Of a DNA stretch of 64,000 bases, positions 47,035-56,451 are shown piece after piece. The stretch lies in contig NZ_CP073639.1 of NCBI RefSeq assembly GCF_029962485.1, forward strand, positions 248,001-312,000, given 5' to 3'. The notes under the pieces were generated by a model. The model was not told where the DNA came from. It did no database searches and saw nothing but the letters and a program-made list of their open reading frames with translations. Position 1 is the stretch's first letter. The number at the start of each line of letters is the position of its first letter. Origin of the DNA: Burkholderia cepacia. Its GTDB lineage: Bacteria > Pseudomonadota > Gammaproteobacteria > Burkholderiales > Burkholderiaceae. The translations under genes and the position numbers were made by a program.

Positions 47035-47047
47035 GGGGGGGGGGGGG
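47035..47047. repeat. homopolymer of 13 G
   Basis: Uninterrupted G13 in the spacer upstream of the benzaldehyde dehydrogenase operon. Such runs slip during replication and can alter promoter spacing. Confidence 0.85.
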
Positions 47048-47096
47048 CGCACGTCGTGTGGGGACACGGCAGGTTATTGCTGGGGTAGTGCGGCGT

Positions 47097-47120
47097 GCGC
47101 TAAGTCTGAAGGCTTAGCGC
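47097..47120. repeat. 8-bp inverted repeat
   Basis: GCGCTAAG, 8 bases, CTTAGCGC. It folds to a stable hairpin with an 8-nt loop but has no T-run; role unknown. Confidence 0.55.
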
Positions 47121-47432
47121 GTAAATCTGGGGCAAGACGCCTGCGCTCAGGCTTCGTCGGAGCGGTAGTTAGCGACCCGTAACCGTCGTTCGCACTCCTG
47201 GCGTGGCGATGGCCACTTCCGGGCTGGATCGGACGCTCGGTACGTCCGGTTCGCAGGCTAGCTGTTGGCCTAATGCCGGTATTGGAGCGGGATGAACTCT
47301 GCATCCGCAATGTAAAGGAATGCTACTTCATCGATTTATATAGGCTTCCACGAGGCACACGCCAATTTTTGTCACTTCCTCTGTTGAGATCGATGTCGCC
47401 GGGGCCGTGCTATTGACTCTATTTTGCGGCGC

Positions 47433-48476
47433 CTAGACAGTGCCAAGCGCCGCTCGACTGCCAGTCCCAAACCGGCGTCGATAATCGACAGGCCCCAGAC
47501 CGACGAATTTCTCGAAGGTTTTGCGAAAGAAGCCGGTGTCCTCATACCCCACTTTCCAGGAAATCTCCTTGATGGACAAGGTCGTGAACTCCAGAAGCTC
47601 CCGCGCCTTCTGTATCTTCAGGCGTTGTGCGTATTCGGTAGGCTTGAGGCCGGTCGCCTTTTGAAAGCGGCGCAAGAAAGTTCTATTTCCCAACTGCGCT
47701 TTGGCGGCCATTTGCTCGACCGTGACCGCTTGGGCGTGAGTCGTCTGAAGCCAGAGTTGAACGTCCAGGACAGCTTTGTCTCCGTGATGCAGCGAGGGTG
47801 AAAAGTTCGCGTAGAAGCGTTGCTGGCGGCCGGCCGGGTCGGCGAGAAAATACTGGGCGGTCTTCACCATGACCATCGGCCCAAGATAGCGATCCACCAA
47901 TCGCAGCCCCAGATCGACCCACGCCAGGACTCCGCCGGCCGTGATGACGTCGCCCAGATCGATGATGAGCTCGTCGGAATTGACGGAGAGTTCGGGGAAC
48001 CCGTTCGCGAGTGCCTGCGCATAACTCCAATGCGTAGTGGCTGATCTGCCGTTCAACATGCCGGTGCGGGCGAGCATGAATGCGCCCCCGCATACTGAAC
48101 AGAGGAGGGTACCCGAGGCGTGCTGCTTCTTTACCCAGCCAAGGAGATGCTCGGTTTCCGCCGTCCGCTGTTCGATATCAATGGTGGGCGCAATGATCAG
48201 GCAATCGAGTTGGCTTGGGTTGTCCCCGTGCGACGTAAAAACGCACTCCGGTTGCGCTGTATCCGGGTTCGCTCTCCAGTGACTCACTTCCAGCGTTGCC
48301 GGATGTTCTCCACCGAATTTTGCGCTGTAGTGGTTGCCGGCCTCGAACAGGTCAGTGAGGCCGTGGACCGCCGCGAGTCTGGCCCCTCCGTAGACAAGTA
48401 TCCCGATGCTCGTCTTTTGGGGGAGCGGCCGAATGGCAATTTTGCCCTCCACTTTGTCACTTTCGACTCTCGGCAT
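47433..48476 (-). CDS. GlxA-family AraC-type regulator
   Basis: 347 residues: an N-terminal DJ-1/PfpI-like domain (LCSVCGGAFMLARTGMLNGR carries the nucleophile-elbow Cys region) and a C-terminal AraC/XylS double HTH (QLGNRTFLRRFQKATGLKP, ISWKVGYEDTGFFRKTFEKFVG). Such GlxA-type regulators sense small amines, amides or metabolites. ATG 48476 with GGGAGG upstream was chosen; the longer open frame is not conserved. It is divergent from the hydrolase cluster at 48631-52164, its likely target. Confidence 0.87.
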   Translation of the reverse strand: MPRVESDKVEGKIAIRPLPQKTSIGILVYGGARLAAVHGLTDLFEAGNHYSAKFGGEHPATLEVSHWRANPDTAQPECVFTSHGDNPSQLDCLIIAPTIDIEQRTAETEHLLGWVKKQHASGTLLCSVCGGAFMLARTGMLNGRSATTHWSYAQALANGFPELSVNSDELIIDLGDVITAGGVLAWVDLGLRLVDRYLGPMVMVKTAQYFLADPAGRQQRFYANFSPSLHHGDKAVLDVQLWLQTTHAQAVTVEQMAAKAQLGNRTFLRRFQKATGLKPTEYAQRLKIQKARELLEFTTLSIKEISWKVGYEDTGFFRKTFEKFVGLGPVDYRRRFGTGSRAALGTV

Positions 48477-48500
48477 TGCGCACCCTCCCTGACTATGCTG

Positions 48501-48510
48501 GTGGCGCCAC
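48501..48510. promoter_or_regulatory. short palindrome in the GlxA / hydrolase divergent spacer
   Basis: GTGGCGCCAC, a perfect 10-bp palindrome in the 154-bp spacer between the regulator and the hydrolase gene. AraC proteins usually bind direct repeats, so this is only a weak candidate. Confidence 0.25.
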
Positions 48511-48630
48511 AGTGTGATGGATCTGAAACATCGATTCGCCAAGCAAAGTTTGCCAAGATCCCTGGGCGCCGACAAACGAATTAACGACCCGCTCCGATCA
48601 AGGCAGAAACCGGTGAGACAAGGAGGCGTC

Positions 48631-49338
48631 ATGAAGCAGGCAGTCAAGAACGTGGTGTTGGTCCACGGTGCTTTTGCCGATGGCTCGGGCTGGGAGCCCG
48701 TCTTCAACATCCTCCGGAAAGAAGGCTATACGGTCGCCGTCGTTCAACATCCGGAGACATCGTATGCCGAGGATGTGAAGTTTACGATGGCCGTGATTGA
48801 TCGGCAGCCTGGCCCGGTGGTCCTGGTCGGCCACAGCTACGGCGGGGCGGTCATTACCGAAGCCGGGAACCATCCGCAGGTGGCAGCCCTTGTCTATATC
48901 GCCGCGTTCGGTCTGGACACCGGAGAAAGCTGCGCCTCCATCGAGGAGGAACTGCCGCCAGCCACGACAGGGATCAAGGCGACCGATGATGGCTACTTCT
49001 ACATTGATCCAGCCGCGTTCCACGCAGACTTTGCGGCGGATCTTCCCGAAGCGCAAACCGCCTTCATGGCCGCGTCACAGGTGCTGATCTCCGCCGACTC
49101 CTTCACCCACAAGGTGACCAACCCTGCCTGGAAGTCGAAGCCTGCCTGGTACATGGTGGCCACCGAAGACAGGTCCATCAACCCCGACCAGGAGCGCATG
49201 ATGGCGAAACGCATGAACGCGCAGACGATCGAAGTGAAGTCGAGTCATGTGGCTTACATGTCTCACGCCAAGGAGACAGCCCAACTCATCATTGAGGCTG
49301 CCAACGGCGTCCAGGTCAACGAGTCGTTCTCGCGTTGA
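48631..49338 (+). CDS. alpha/beta-fold hydrolase
   Basis: 235-residue serine hydrolase of the alpha/beta fold. The oxyanion HGAF, nucleophile elbow GHSYGG and terminal His (SSHVAYMSH) are visible, giving Ser/Asp/His chemistry on an ester or similar bond. It resembles the AB_hydrolase_6 group of small esterases. AAGGAGG precedes ATG 48631. First gene of a run of five same-strand genes under likely GlxA-type control. Codon use is less GC-biased than in neighbouring genes. Confidence 0.83.
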   Translation: MKQAVKNVVLVHGAFADGSGWEPVFNILRKEGYTVAVVQHPETSYAEDVKFTMAVIDRQPGPVVLVGHSYGGAVITEAGNHPQVAALVYIAAFGLDTGESCASIEEELPPATTGIKATDDGYFYIDPAAFHADFAADLPEAQTAFMAASQVLISADSFTHKVTNPAWKSKPAWYMVATEDRSINPDQERMMAKRMNAQTIEVKSSHVAYMSHAKETAQLIIEAANGVQVNESFSR

Positions 49339-49405
49339 AGCTGATTTCAGTGAATGACCGCTTCATTGTCAAAGGGCGTGACGGCACACCAAAGAGGACG
49401 GTGCA

Positions 49406-50110
49406 ATGTACAGACAATCGATGCAGGTCGAGGTCGCCGATGGGGCCCTCAATGCCTACGTGGTGTATCCCGATCATTCGCCCGCGCCGGCGGTCGTCGT
49501 GCTTCAGGAGATCTTCGGCGTCAACGCCGATCTGCGTGCCACCTGCGACGAGCTGGCCGGCAAGGGTTTCATCGCCGTCTCTCCCGAGCTGTTCTGGCGC
49601 GAAGCGCCAGGGCTGGACCTGCATTCGTGGAGCCCGGAAGAGTGGAAACAGGGGCTGGCGCTGTACGAACACTACGACTTCGACCGTGGCGTGCGCGATA
49701 TCGCCGCGGTCGTCGCTGAGACTCGTGCCCTCCAGGGGTGTAACGGCAAGGTTGGCGTCATGGGTTTCTGCCTCGGCGGACTCATGACCTACCTGACGGC
49801 CGCGCGCAGCCACGTCGATGCGGCAGCCTGGTACTACGGCGGGCAGACCGAGCGCTTCCTGGGTGAGCGTGCCGGCCTCACCGCGCCGATGATCATGCAC
49901 GTGGGCGAACAGGACGAGTTTGTCACCCCGGAAGCGCAACTGAGCATCAAGGAAGCGCTCGGCAGCCGTCCCAATGTTGAATTTTTCACTTACATCGGCT
50001 GTTACCACGCTTTTGCCCGACATAGCGGGACGCGTTACGACGCTGCCGCCGCGTCCCTGGCCAATGGCAGAACGGAGGCATTTCTGCACCGTCATCTTGC
50101 AAACATCTGA
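49406..50110 (+). CDS. dienelactone hydrolase-family protein
   Basis: 234 residues. The catalytic Cys lies in MGFCLGG, Asp in GEQDEFV and His in CYHAFAR, the DLH triad. The family opens lactones, such as dienelactone in chloroaromatic breakdown, but also acts on other substrates. GAGG lies before ATG 49406. It is in the GlxA-controlled cluster beside an isochorismatase-type hydrolase. Confidence 0.87.
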   Translation: MYRQSMQVEVADGALNAYVVYPDHSPAPAVVVLQEIFGVNADLRATCDELAGKGFIAVSPELFWREAPGLDLHSWSPEEWKQGLALYEHYDFDRGVRDIAAVVAETRALQGCNGKVGVMGFCLGGLMTYLTAARSHVDAAAWYYGGQTERFLGERAGLTAPMIMHVGEQDEFVTPEAQLSIKEALGSRPNVEFFTYIGCYHAFARHSGTRYDAAAASLANGRTEAFLHRHLANI

Positions 50111-50130
50111 CTCTTGACCAGGAGTGTTAA

Positions 50131-50769
50131 GTGACTGACCTGACCTACGAACCCGAACTGACGGGATTGCTGATCGTCGATCCGTACAACGACTTTCTGT
50201 CGGAAGGCGGAAAACTGTATCAGCTCAGCAAAGAGACGCTTACAAAGCTCGATGTGGTCGAGCACATGCGTCAGATTCTGGCGGCAGCCCGGTCCCACGG
50301 CATACAAGTATTCATCGCGCCCCACCACCGATGGCGCGAAACGGATACGTATGCGCAATGGAAAACGATGCCGCCCGTACAAGCCGGTGCGGCCAATCAT
50401 CGTGTGTTTGCGGAGGGCACCTGGGGCGGATGCTTCCATCCGGATTTCGAACCGAAACCCGGCGACGTGGTGGCCCAGGAACACTGGATGTCGAGTGGCT
50501 TCGCGAATACCGATCTCGATCTCCTGCTGAAGAAATACGGCGTGCGCAAGGTGATCGTGGTTGGCTTGCGTGCCAATACGTGCATCGAGTCGACGGTCCG
50601 GTTTGCTGCCGAACTGGGTTACGAGGTGACGCTGGTCAAGGACGCGATCGGGAGTTTCGGCTTCGCGGAAATGGACGCGTCGCTCAAATTCAACTTGCCA
50701 CAGTACGCGAGCGGGATTGTTTCGACTGCGGAACTCATCGAGAAACTGACCAGCGCGTCCAAGGAATAG
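50131..50769 (+). CDS. isochorismatase-like cysteine hydrolase
   Basis: 212-residue cysteine hydrolase. The catalytic Asp is in LLIVDPYNDF, a Lys in the central strand and Cys in LRANTCIESTVR, the triad of the isochorismatase/nicotinamidase superfamily, which hydrolyses vinyl ethers, amides or carbamates. Start is GTG 50131 with AGGAG 8 nt upstream, 20 bases after the DLH gene. Substrate unknown; probably a step of the cluster's pathway. Confidence 0.85.
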   Translation: MTDLTYEPELTGLLIVDPYNDFLSEGGKLYQLSKETLTKLDVVEHMRQILAAARSHGIQVFIAPHHRWRETDTYAQWKTMPPVQAGAANHRVFAEGTWGGCFHPDFEPKPGDVVAQEHWMSSGFANTDLDLLLKKYGVRKVIVVGLRANTCIESTVRFAAELGYEVTLVKDAIGSFGFAEMDASLKFNLPQYASGIVSTAELIEKLTSASKE

Positions 50770-50774
50770 CCGAG

Positions 50775-51338
50775 ATGAGCGAAGCCGAGAAAAGTGATGG
50801 TTTGATTGCGACGTCCGTGGTTGAAGCCACCATCCATGCGCCGCTCGGAAGGATTGACCTTACCGAATGGGTGTTTACGTTGACCGATGCGGAATATCAG
50901 GCATGCTCAACGGCACACATAGCAGGCGGATCAACACTGCACGTAGGCGGCAAACGTATGTCCATCAATGTCGAGCACGTAGGAAATCTCATGATTCAGC
51001 ACTACGTCGAGGACATCTCCGAAAGATCGCATTGCCGGCTGGTATCCGTGTCCGATTCAATCGGTCCGACGATTGATGATCGGACTAAGGTGATCGTCAT
51101 CTGGGAGTTCATCGCAGAATCTGTCGATGCGATGACCACCAAGTTCACGAACCGCATCGAGCTTCATGTCGCGCCAGGTTATCTCGACGCACTCAAGAAG
51201 CGCGGAATTACGCTTGAACAGGCTCGAGCGTTCGCTGGTAAGGCAATTAGCCTGCACAACTCGGAAGAAGCTCCGCTCTACGGAAAAGATATCGAACGGA
51301 AAGCAATCGCAGGCCGATGGGATAAGTCATCAAGATGA
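50775..51338 (+). CDS. SRPBCC-like protein, unknown function
   Basis: 187 residues starting MSEAEKSDGLIATSVVEATIHAP. The C-terminal half (FTNRIELHVAPGYLDALKKRGI, ISLHNSEEAPLYGKDIER) is reminiscent of SRPBCC/START-like ligand-binding proteins, but the match is loose. It starts 5 bases after the preceding stop and ends 22 bases before the next ATG, so it belongs to the same operon. It may bind or isomerise the pathway intermediate. Confidence 0.65.
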   Translation: MSEAEKSDGLIATSVVEATIHAPLGRIDLTEWVFTLTDAEYQACSTAHIAGGSTLHVGGKRMSINVEHVGNLMIQHYVEDISERSHCRLVSVSDSIGPTIDDRTKVIVIWEFIAESVDAMTTKFTNRIELHVAPGYLDALKKRGITLEQARAFAGKAISLHNSEEAPLYGKDIERKAIAGRWDKSSR

Positions 51339-51360
51339 TCTGCTTATTGAAGAAGGCACC

Positions 51361-52164
51361 ATGAGCGACGTCCAAAAGAAAATCACTGTCGACAAGACAA
51401 CTCACGGACGTTGGCGGGTCACGCTGGACAATCCCCCGATCAATGCCTTTACCGATGCCATGTACGACGAGTTCTACGATCTCGTCGGCGAGATCGAAAC
51501 GGACCCGTCGCTCAAGGTGGTAACCATCGAGAGCGCAAATCCGGATTTCTTCATTGCCCACTACAGCACTGCCGAGCCACGCAGCCGTTTCGGAACACCG
51601 CGCTGGATCGATGCCGCAACCCGGCTCGCGCACAGTGATGTCATTAGCATCGCCGTTATCCGCGGCAGGGCTCGCGGCGGCGGAAGCGAATTCACCTTGG
51701 CGTGCGACATTCGCTTCGCGAGCCAAGAGCGCGCTATTTTTGGTCAACCCGAGGTTGGGACTGGCCTGATCCCAGGCGGCGGCGCATTACAACGTTTACC
51801 GCTTCTGGTCGGACGAGCGCGAGCGCTCGAAATCATTCTCGGTGCGGATGACTTCGATGCGTCAACGGCAGAGCGGTACGGCTGGATCAACCGCGCCATT
51901 CCGGACGCTCAACTCGATGCATTTGTCGACAACTTCGTCCAGCGCATTCTGTCGTTCGATAAGCAGGCGCTGAGCACCTGCAAAACAACGATCAACCAGA
52001 TTGGCTTGCCCGACGATACGCAGCTCCAGGCCACCGAAAATACTTTCTTCAAGGCTTTTGGCTGGCCGGGTGCACGCGAGCGTATGCCCAAGCTGCTTGA
52101 GCGGGGTATTGGTAAGGCAGGTGAATTCGAGCTGAACCTTGGTCACCACATTGGTAATTTGTGA
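51361..52164 (+). CDS. enoyl-CoA hydratase/isomerase (crotonase family)
   Basis: 267-residue crotonase-fold protein. The oxyanion region IRGRARGGGSEFTLACDIRFAS and PEVGTGLIPGGGALQRL carry the family motif, with a glutamate at the usual catalytic position (QPEVG). It may hydrate, isomerise or decyclise a CoA or free-acid intermediate; no CoA ligase gene is nearby. Last gene of the GlxA-type cluster; a small hairpin lies about 180 bp beyond it. Confidence 0.83.
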   Translation: MSDVQKKITVDKTTHGRWRVTLDNPPINAFTDAMYDEFYDLVGEIETDPSLKVVTIESANPDFFIAHYSTAEPRSRFGTPRWIDAATRLAHSDVISIAVIRGRARGGGSEFTLACDIRFASQERAIFGQPEVGTGLIPGGGALQRLPLLVGRARALEIILGADDFDASTAERYGWINRAIPDAQLDAFVDNFVQRILSFDKQALSTCKTTINQIGLPDDTQLQATENTFFKAFGWPGARERMPKLLERGIGKAGEFELNLGHHIGNL

Positions 52165-52743
52165 GTGTCGCGATCAGCCGGTGACTTTAGCCAGCAGATC
52201 GAGCAGCTGTGCCCGGTGGCGTTAGGCTTGCGGTGAAACCGGAAATTCGTGGCTGCCGTGGAGCAAACGTCCGTGAAGCACGCTGCAGCCCCAGGTCGGC
52301 CATGGCCAACAAGCAACACTTCGCGATTGCGAATTAAATGACCGGTTCCTGAGAGGAACCGACGCCCGAGTGCCTGACCGACGGTGCGGATGAATGACTC
52401 CTTCTGGCCGATAGTACCCATCAGCTTCTGACGAACAACGGGCATCGACAACAAACGTCGATATCCGCCCACCCAATTCCTTCCGATTGTTCGCGAAAAC
52501 CGACGCCGAACCTGAAGGCCGGACGGCCAGCCCCACCATTTTTCCCATCAGGAAAACCCTGATCGACTCCGCAGGCCGCCGGTTTCGGCCGGTTTTCCCG
52601 CTGCCACAAGCCGCCGCTGTGCGCCCCCGCCCAAACGATCCCCCGAACCCGCACAACCGCGCCCCATCAAGCCTCTCAGCCCGTATACCTAGCCAAAACG
52701 GGTATGGCGCACCGCAGTATTTCCCGTGATGAGCGTGATTTCG
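52165..52743. other. gene-free region before the benzoate operon
   Basis: About 580 bases. A short hairpin at 52343-52361 lies in it. ORFs on the minus strand here show no family features. The right end passes into the catB regulatory region. Confidence 0.5.
52343..52361 (+). terminator. short stem-loop downstream of crotonase gene
   Basis: CGGTTCCT-GAG-AGGAACCG, 8-bp perfect stem with a tight loop, no T-run. Possible weak terminator. Confidence 0.35.
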
Positions 52744-52810
52744 ATACCTCCAAGGTATCAAAAATCCCACCCAAAAGTATTGGACGGTGGTTTTGGCCGG
52801 GGCGTATAAA
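52744..52810 (+). promoter_or_regulatory. BenM/CatM-type operator and promoter of catB
   Basis: ATAC-N7-GTAT at 52744-52758 is the exact consensus of BenM/CatM LTTR sites. Downstream lie TTGGAC (52780-52785) and TATAAA (52805-52810). With a transcription start near 52817 the box centre falls at about -66, the standard LTTR activator position. This also supports translation from 52846 rather than 52819. Confidence 0.65.
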
Positions 52811-52845
52811 TCCGTTCCATGAACACCCCCCAAGCAGCGTGCCCC

Positions 52846-53982
52846 ATGTCCTCCGTCACCATCGAACGCATTGAAACCCGCCTCGTCGATCTGCCGACGA
52901 TCCGCCCGCACAAGCTGTCGGTGGCCACGATGCACGGCCAGACGCTGATGCTCGTGAAGGTGTTCTGCAGCGACGGCGTGACGGGCCTCGGCGAAGGCAC
53001 GACGATCGCAGGCATGGCCTACGGCCCGGAAAGCCCCGAAGCGATGAAGCTCGCGATCGATGCGTACCTCGCACCGGCGATCGTCGGCCGCGACGCGACG
53101 CGCGTCCAGACGCTGATGGCGTTCCTCGGCAAGCTCGCAAAGGTCAATCATTTCGCGAAGAGCGCGCTCGAAACCGCGCTGCTCGACGCGCACGGCAAGC
53201 GGCTCGGCGTGCCGGTCAGCGAATTGCTCGGCGGCCGCCGGCGCGATCGCCTGCCGGTCGCGTGGACGCTCGCGTCGGGCGATACGGCCACCGACATCGC
53301 CGAAGCCGAGCGGATGCTCGACCTGCGCCGCCACAACGTGTTCAAGCTGAAGATCGGCGCGAAGTCGCCGGAGACGGATATCCGGCACGTGGCCGAGATC
53401 AAGAAGGCCGTCGGCGATCGCGCATCGGTGCGCGTCGACGTGAACATGGCGTGGAGCGAAACGCAGGCCGCGCGCGCGATTCCGGCGCTGGCCGACGCCG
53501 GTTGCGAACTGGTCGAGCAGCCGGTGGCCTCGGCCGCAGCGCTGGCACGCCTGATGCGCCGCTTCCCGGTCGCGCTGATGGCCGATGAAATCCTGCAGGG
53601 CCCCGACAGCGCGTTCGAGATCGCGAAGCATCACGGCGCGGACGTGTTCGCGATCAAGATCGAACAGAGCGGCGGCCTCTTTGCCGCGCAGCGCGTGGCC
53701 GCGATCGCCGATGCCGCGGGCATCGAGCTGTACGGCGGCACGATGCTCGAAGGCGCGTTCAGCACGGTTGCATCCGCGCACCTGTTCGCGAGCTTCGCGA
53801 ACCTGCAGTGGGGCACCGAACTGTTCGGGCCGCTGCTGATCACCGAAGAGATCCTGACGCAGCCGCTGGACTACAGCGACTTCGAACTGACCGTGCCGGA
53901 CGGCCCCGGTCTCGGCATCGAGCTCGACGAAGACAAAGTTAGGCGTTTCACCCGCGACGGACTCACGAGAGTCGTGCGGTAG
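52846..53982 (+). CDS. catB: muconate cycloisomerase
   Basis: 378-residue enolase-superfamily enzyme that converts cis,cis-muconate to muconolactone in the catechol branch of the beta-ketoadipate pathway. The catalytic Lys motif (FKLKIG), metal ligands (VDVNMAW, EQPVAS, ADEIL) and C-terminal barrel are intact. ATG 52846 is chosen because the -10 element is only 9 bases before ATG 52819; both start in the same frame. First gene of the catB-catA-benABCD-ridA operon. Confidence 0.93.
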   Translation: MSSVTIERIETRLVDLPTIRPHKLSVATMHGQTLMLVKVFCSDGVTGLGEGTTIAGMAYGPESPEAMKLAIDAYLAPAIVGRDATRVQTLMAFLGKLAKVNHFAKSALETALLDAHGKRLGVPVSELLGGRRRDRLPVAWTLASGDTATDIAEAERMLDLRRHNVFKLKIGAKSPETDIRHVAEIKKAVGDRASVRVDVNMAWSETQAARAIPALADAGCELVEQPVASAAALARLMRRFPVALMADEILQGPDSAFEIAKHHGADVFAIKIEQSGGLFAAQRVAAIADAAGIELYGGTMLEGAFSTVASAHLFASFANLQWGTELFGPLLITEEILTQPLDYSDFELTVPDGPGLGIELDEDKVRRFTRDGLTRVVR

Positions 53983-54034
53983 CCCGAGTCAGGCACAGCC
54001 GTCATTCCCCCCAAATACACGTGGAGACACCATC

Positions 54035-54979
54035 ATGAGCGTCAAAGTTTTCGAAACCCGGGAAGTGCAGGACCTGCTGAAGGCCGCGTCGAACGCGGGC
54101 GCGGACAACACGAAGGGCGGCAACGCGCGTACGCAGCAGGTCGTGCTGCGCCTGCTTGGCGACCTGTTCAAGGCGATCGACGATCTCGACATCACGCCCG
54201 ACGAAGTGTGGGCCGGCGTCAACTACCTGAACAAGCTCGGTCAGGATGGCGAAGCAGCGCTGCTCGCGGCCGGCCTCGGTCTCGAGAAGTACCTCGACAT
54301 TCGCATGGACGCGGCCGACAAGGCCGTCGGCCTCGACGGTGGCACGCCGCGCACGATCGAGGGGCCGCTTTATGTGGCCGGCGCGCCGGTGCGCGACGGC
54401 GTGTCGAAGATCGACCTCGACGCGGACGAAGGTGCAGGCCCGCTCGTGATCCACGGCACGGTCACGGGCCTCGACGGCAAGCCGGTCGCGGGCGCACTGG
54501 TCGAATGCTGGCACGCGAACTCGAAGGGCTTCTATTCGCACTTCGACCCGACCGGCAAGCAGAGCGATTTCAACCTGCGCGGCGCGGTGAAGACGGGCGC
54601 TGACGGCAAGTACGAATTCCGCACGCTGATGCCGGTCGGCTATGGCTGCCCGCCGCAGGGCGCGACGCAGCAACTGCTGGACGGTCTCGGCCGCCACGGC
54701 AACCGTCCCGCGCATGTGCACTTCTTCGTCGACAGCAACGATCACCGCAAGCTGACGACACAGTTCAACATCGACGGCGATCCGCTGATCTGGGATGACT
54801 TCGCGTATGCAACGCGCGAGGAACTGATTCCGCCGGTGGTCGCGAAGACCGGCGGCACGGCGCTCGGCATGAAGGCCGATGCGTATCAGGACATCGAGTT
54901 CAACTTCGTGCTGACGCCGCTGATGCAGGGCAAGGACAACCAGATCGTCCACCGCCCACGCGCAGCCGCGACGGCGTAA
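54035..54979 (+). CDS. catA: catechol 1,2-dioxygenase
   Basis: 314-residue intradiol dioxygenase cleaving catechol to cis,cis-muconate with non-heme Fe(III). The first Tyr ligand lies in [11 protein letters not shown], the second Tyr near GYGCPP, and the two His in [10 protein letters not shown]. An N-terminal helical dimerisation domain (about 1-100) is present. It starts 52 bp after catB. Confidence 0.95.
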   Translation: MSVKVFETREVQDLLKAASNAGADNTKGGNARTQQVVLRLLGDLFKAIDDLDITPDEVWAGVNYLNKLGQDGEAALLAAGLGLEKYLDIRMDAADKAVGLDGGTPRTIEGPLYVAGAPVRDGVSKIDLDADEGAGPLVIHGTVTGLDGKPVAGALVECWHANSKGFYSHFDPTGKQSDFNLRGAVKTGADGKYEFRTLMPVGYGCPPQGATQQLLDGLGRHGNRPAHVHFFVDSNDHRKLTTQFNIDGDPLIWDDFAYATREELIPPVVAKTGGTALGMKADAYQDIEFNFVLTPLMQGKDNQIVHRPRAAATA

Positions 54980-55092
54980 CCGCCTGGCGGCGCGGCGCGT
55001 ATGCGCCGCCGCCGGCCGGGTTCCCGCGAGATTCAACCGAAACCGATGCGAGCGTGCTTGCAGGACGCGGCACGCGCATGGGAGGAGCCAAC

Positions 55093-56451
55093 ATGTCCGC
55101 CACGATCGACCAAGCCAACGAACTGGATCACCTGCTCGCCACCGCCGTGCAGGATGACAAGGAGGCCGGCGTATTCCGCTGCCGCCGCGACATCTTCACG
55201 AACGAGGAGCTGTACGAGCTCGAGATGAAGCACATCTTCGAGAGCAACTGGGTGTACCTGGCGCACGAAAGCCAGATCCCGGCCAACAACGACTACTACA
55301 CGACGTGGATCGGCCGCCAGCCGATCGTGATCACGCGCGACAAGACCGGCGAACTGCACGCGGTCATCAATGCCTGCGCGCACAAGGGCGCGATGCTGTG
55401 CCGCCGCAAGCACGGCAACAAGGGCAGCTTCACGTGCCCGTTCCACGGCTGGACCTTCTCGAACACCGGCAAGCTGTTGAAGGTGAAGGACGAGAAGACG
55501 ACCGAGTATCCGGTGCAGTTCAACACGCACGGCTCGCACGACCTGAAGAAGGTCGCGCGCTTCGAGAACTATCGCGGCTTCCTGTTCGGCAGCCTCAGCG
55601 AGGACGTGCTGCCGCTCGAGGACTATCTCGGCGAAGCGCGCGTGATCATCGACCAGATCGTCGACCAGGCGCCGAACGGGCTCGAAGTGCTGCGCGGCAA
55701 CTCGTCCTACATCTACGAAGGCAACTGGAAGATGCAGATGGAAAACGGCTGCGACGGCTACCACGTCAGCACCGTGCACTGGAACTACGCGGCGACGATG
55801 GGCCGCCGCAAGGAAGACGGCACCAAGGCCGTCGACGCGAACAGCTGGAGCAAGTCGGTCGCGGGCGTGTACGGGTTCGACAACGGTCACATCCTGCTGT
55901 GGACGCAGACGATGAACCCGGAAGTGCGGCCGGTGTATCAGCACCGTGAAGAGATCAAGGCGCGCGTCGGCGACGTGCAGGCCGATTTCATCGTGAACCA
56001 GACGCGCAACCTCTGCGTGTATCCGAACGTGTTCCTGATGGACCAGTTCAGCACGCAGATTCGCGTGGTGCGGCCGCTCGGCGTCGACAAGACCGAAGTC
56101 ACGATCTTCTGCTTCGCGCCGAAGGGCGAGAGCGAAACCGACCGCACGGTCCGCATCCGCCAGTACGAGGATTTCTTCAACGTGACGGGCATGGGCACCG
56201 CAGACGATCTCGAGGAGTTCCGCGCGTGCCAGGCCGGTTATGCGGGCATCACGGCGATGTGGAACGACCTGTCGCGCGGCGCGCCCCTGTGGGTCGACGG
56301 GCCGGACGACAACGCGAAGAGGATGGGGCTGAACCCGCGCATCTCGGGCGAGCGCAGCGAGGACGAAGGGCTGTTCGTGTGTCAGCACGAACACTGGGTG
56401 CATGTGATGCGCGATGCGCTGAAGAAGGAACGCGGGGAGGTGGCGGCATGA
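55093..56451 (+). CDS. benA: benzoate 1,2-dioxygenase, large (alpha) subunit
   Basis: 452-residue ring-hydroxylating dioxygenase alpha subunit. The Rieske cluster ligands are in CAHKGAMLC and CPFHGW, and the mononuclear iron site is in [13 protein letters not shown]. With BenB and the BenC reductase it dihydroxylates benzoate to the cis-diol. GGAGGAG precedes ATG 55093. Its stop overlaps the benB start. Confidence 0.95.
   Translation: MSATIDQANELDHLLATAVQDDKEAGVFRCRRDIFTNEELYELEMKHIFESNWVYLAHESQIPANNDYYTTWIGRQPIVITRDKTGELHAVINACAHKGAMLCRRKHGNKGSFTCPFHGWTFSNTGKLLKVKDEKTTEYPVQFNTHGSHDLKKVARFENYRGFLFGSLSEDVLPLEDYLGEARVIIDQIVDQAPNGLEVLRGNSSYIYEGNWKMQMENGCDGYHVSTVHWNYAATMGRRKEDGTKAVDANSWSKSVAGVYGFDNGHILLWTQTMNPEVRPVYQHREEIKARVGDVQADFIVNQTRNLCVYPNVFLMDQFSTQIRVVRPLGVDKTEVTIFCFAPKGESETDRTVRIRQYEDFFNVTGMGTADDLEEFRACQAGYAGITAMWNDLSRGAPLWVDGPDDNAKRMGLNPRISGERSEDEGLFVCQHEHWVHVMRDALKKERGEVAA

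Larger units (their letters stand above)
46854..47432. other. spacer with G-run and inverted repeat
   Basis: About 580 bases without a gene. It holds a 13-G run (47035-47047), an 8-bp inverted repeat (47097-47120), and from 47280 an AT-richer section running into the GlxA-type gene. The change in composition here fits a boundary of acquired DNA. No tRNA or integrase was found. Confidence 0.5.

Noticed and set aside
47097..47120. Hairpin considered as part of a tRNA or attachment site
   Set aside because: No cloverleaf, no CCA-adjacent acceptor stem, no integrase or direct repeats nearby; kept only as an inverted repeat.
52143..52472. 109-residue minus-strand ORF between crotonase and catB
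   Set aside because: No motif, no clear ribosome site, uneven composition; could be a gene remnant but cannot be supported.
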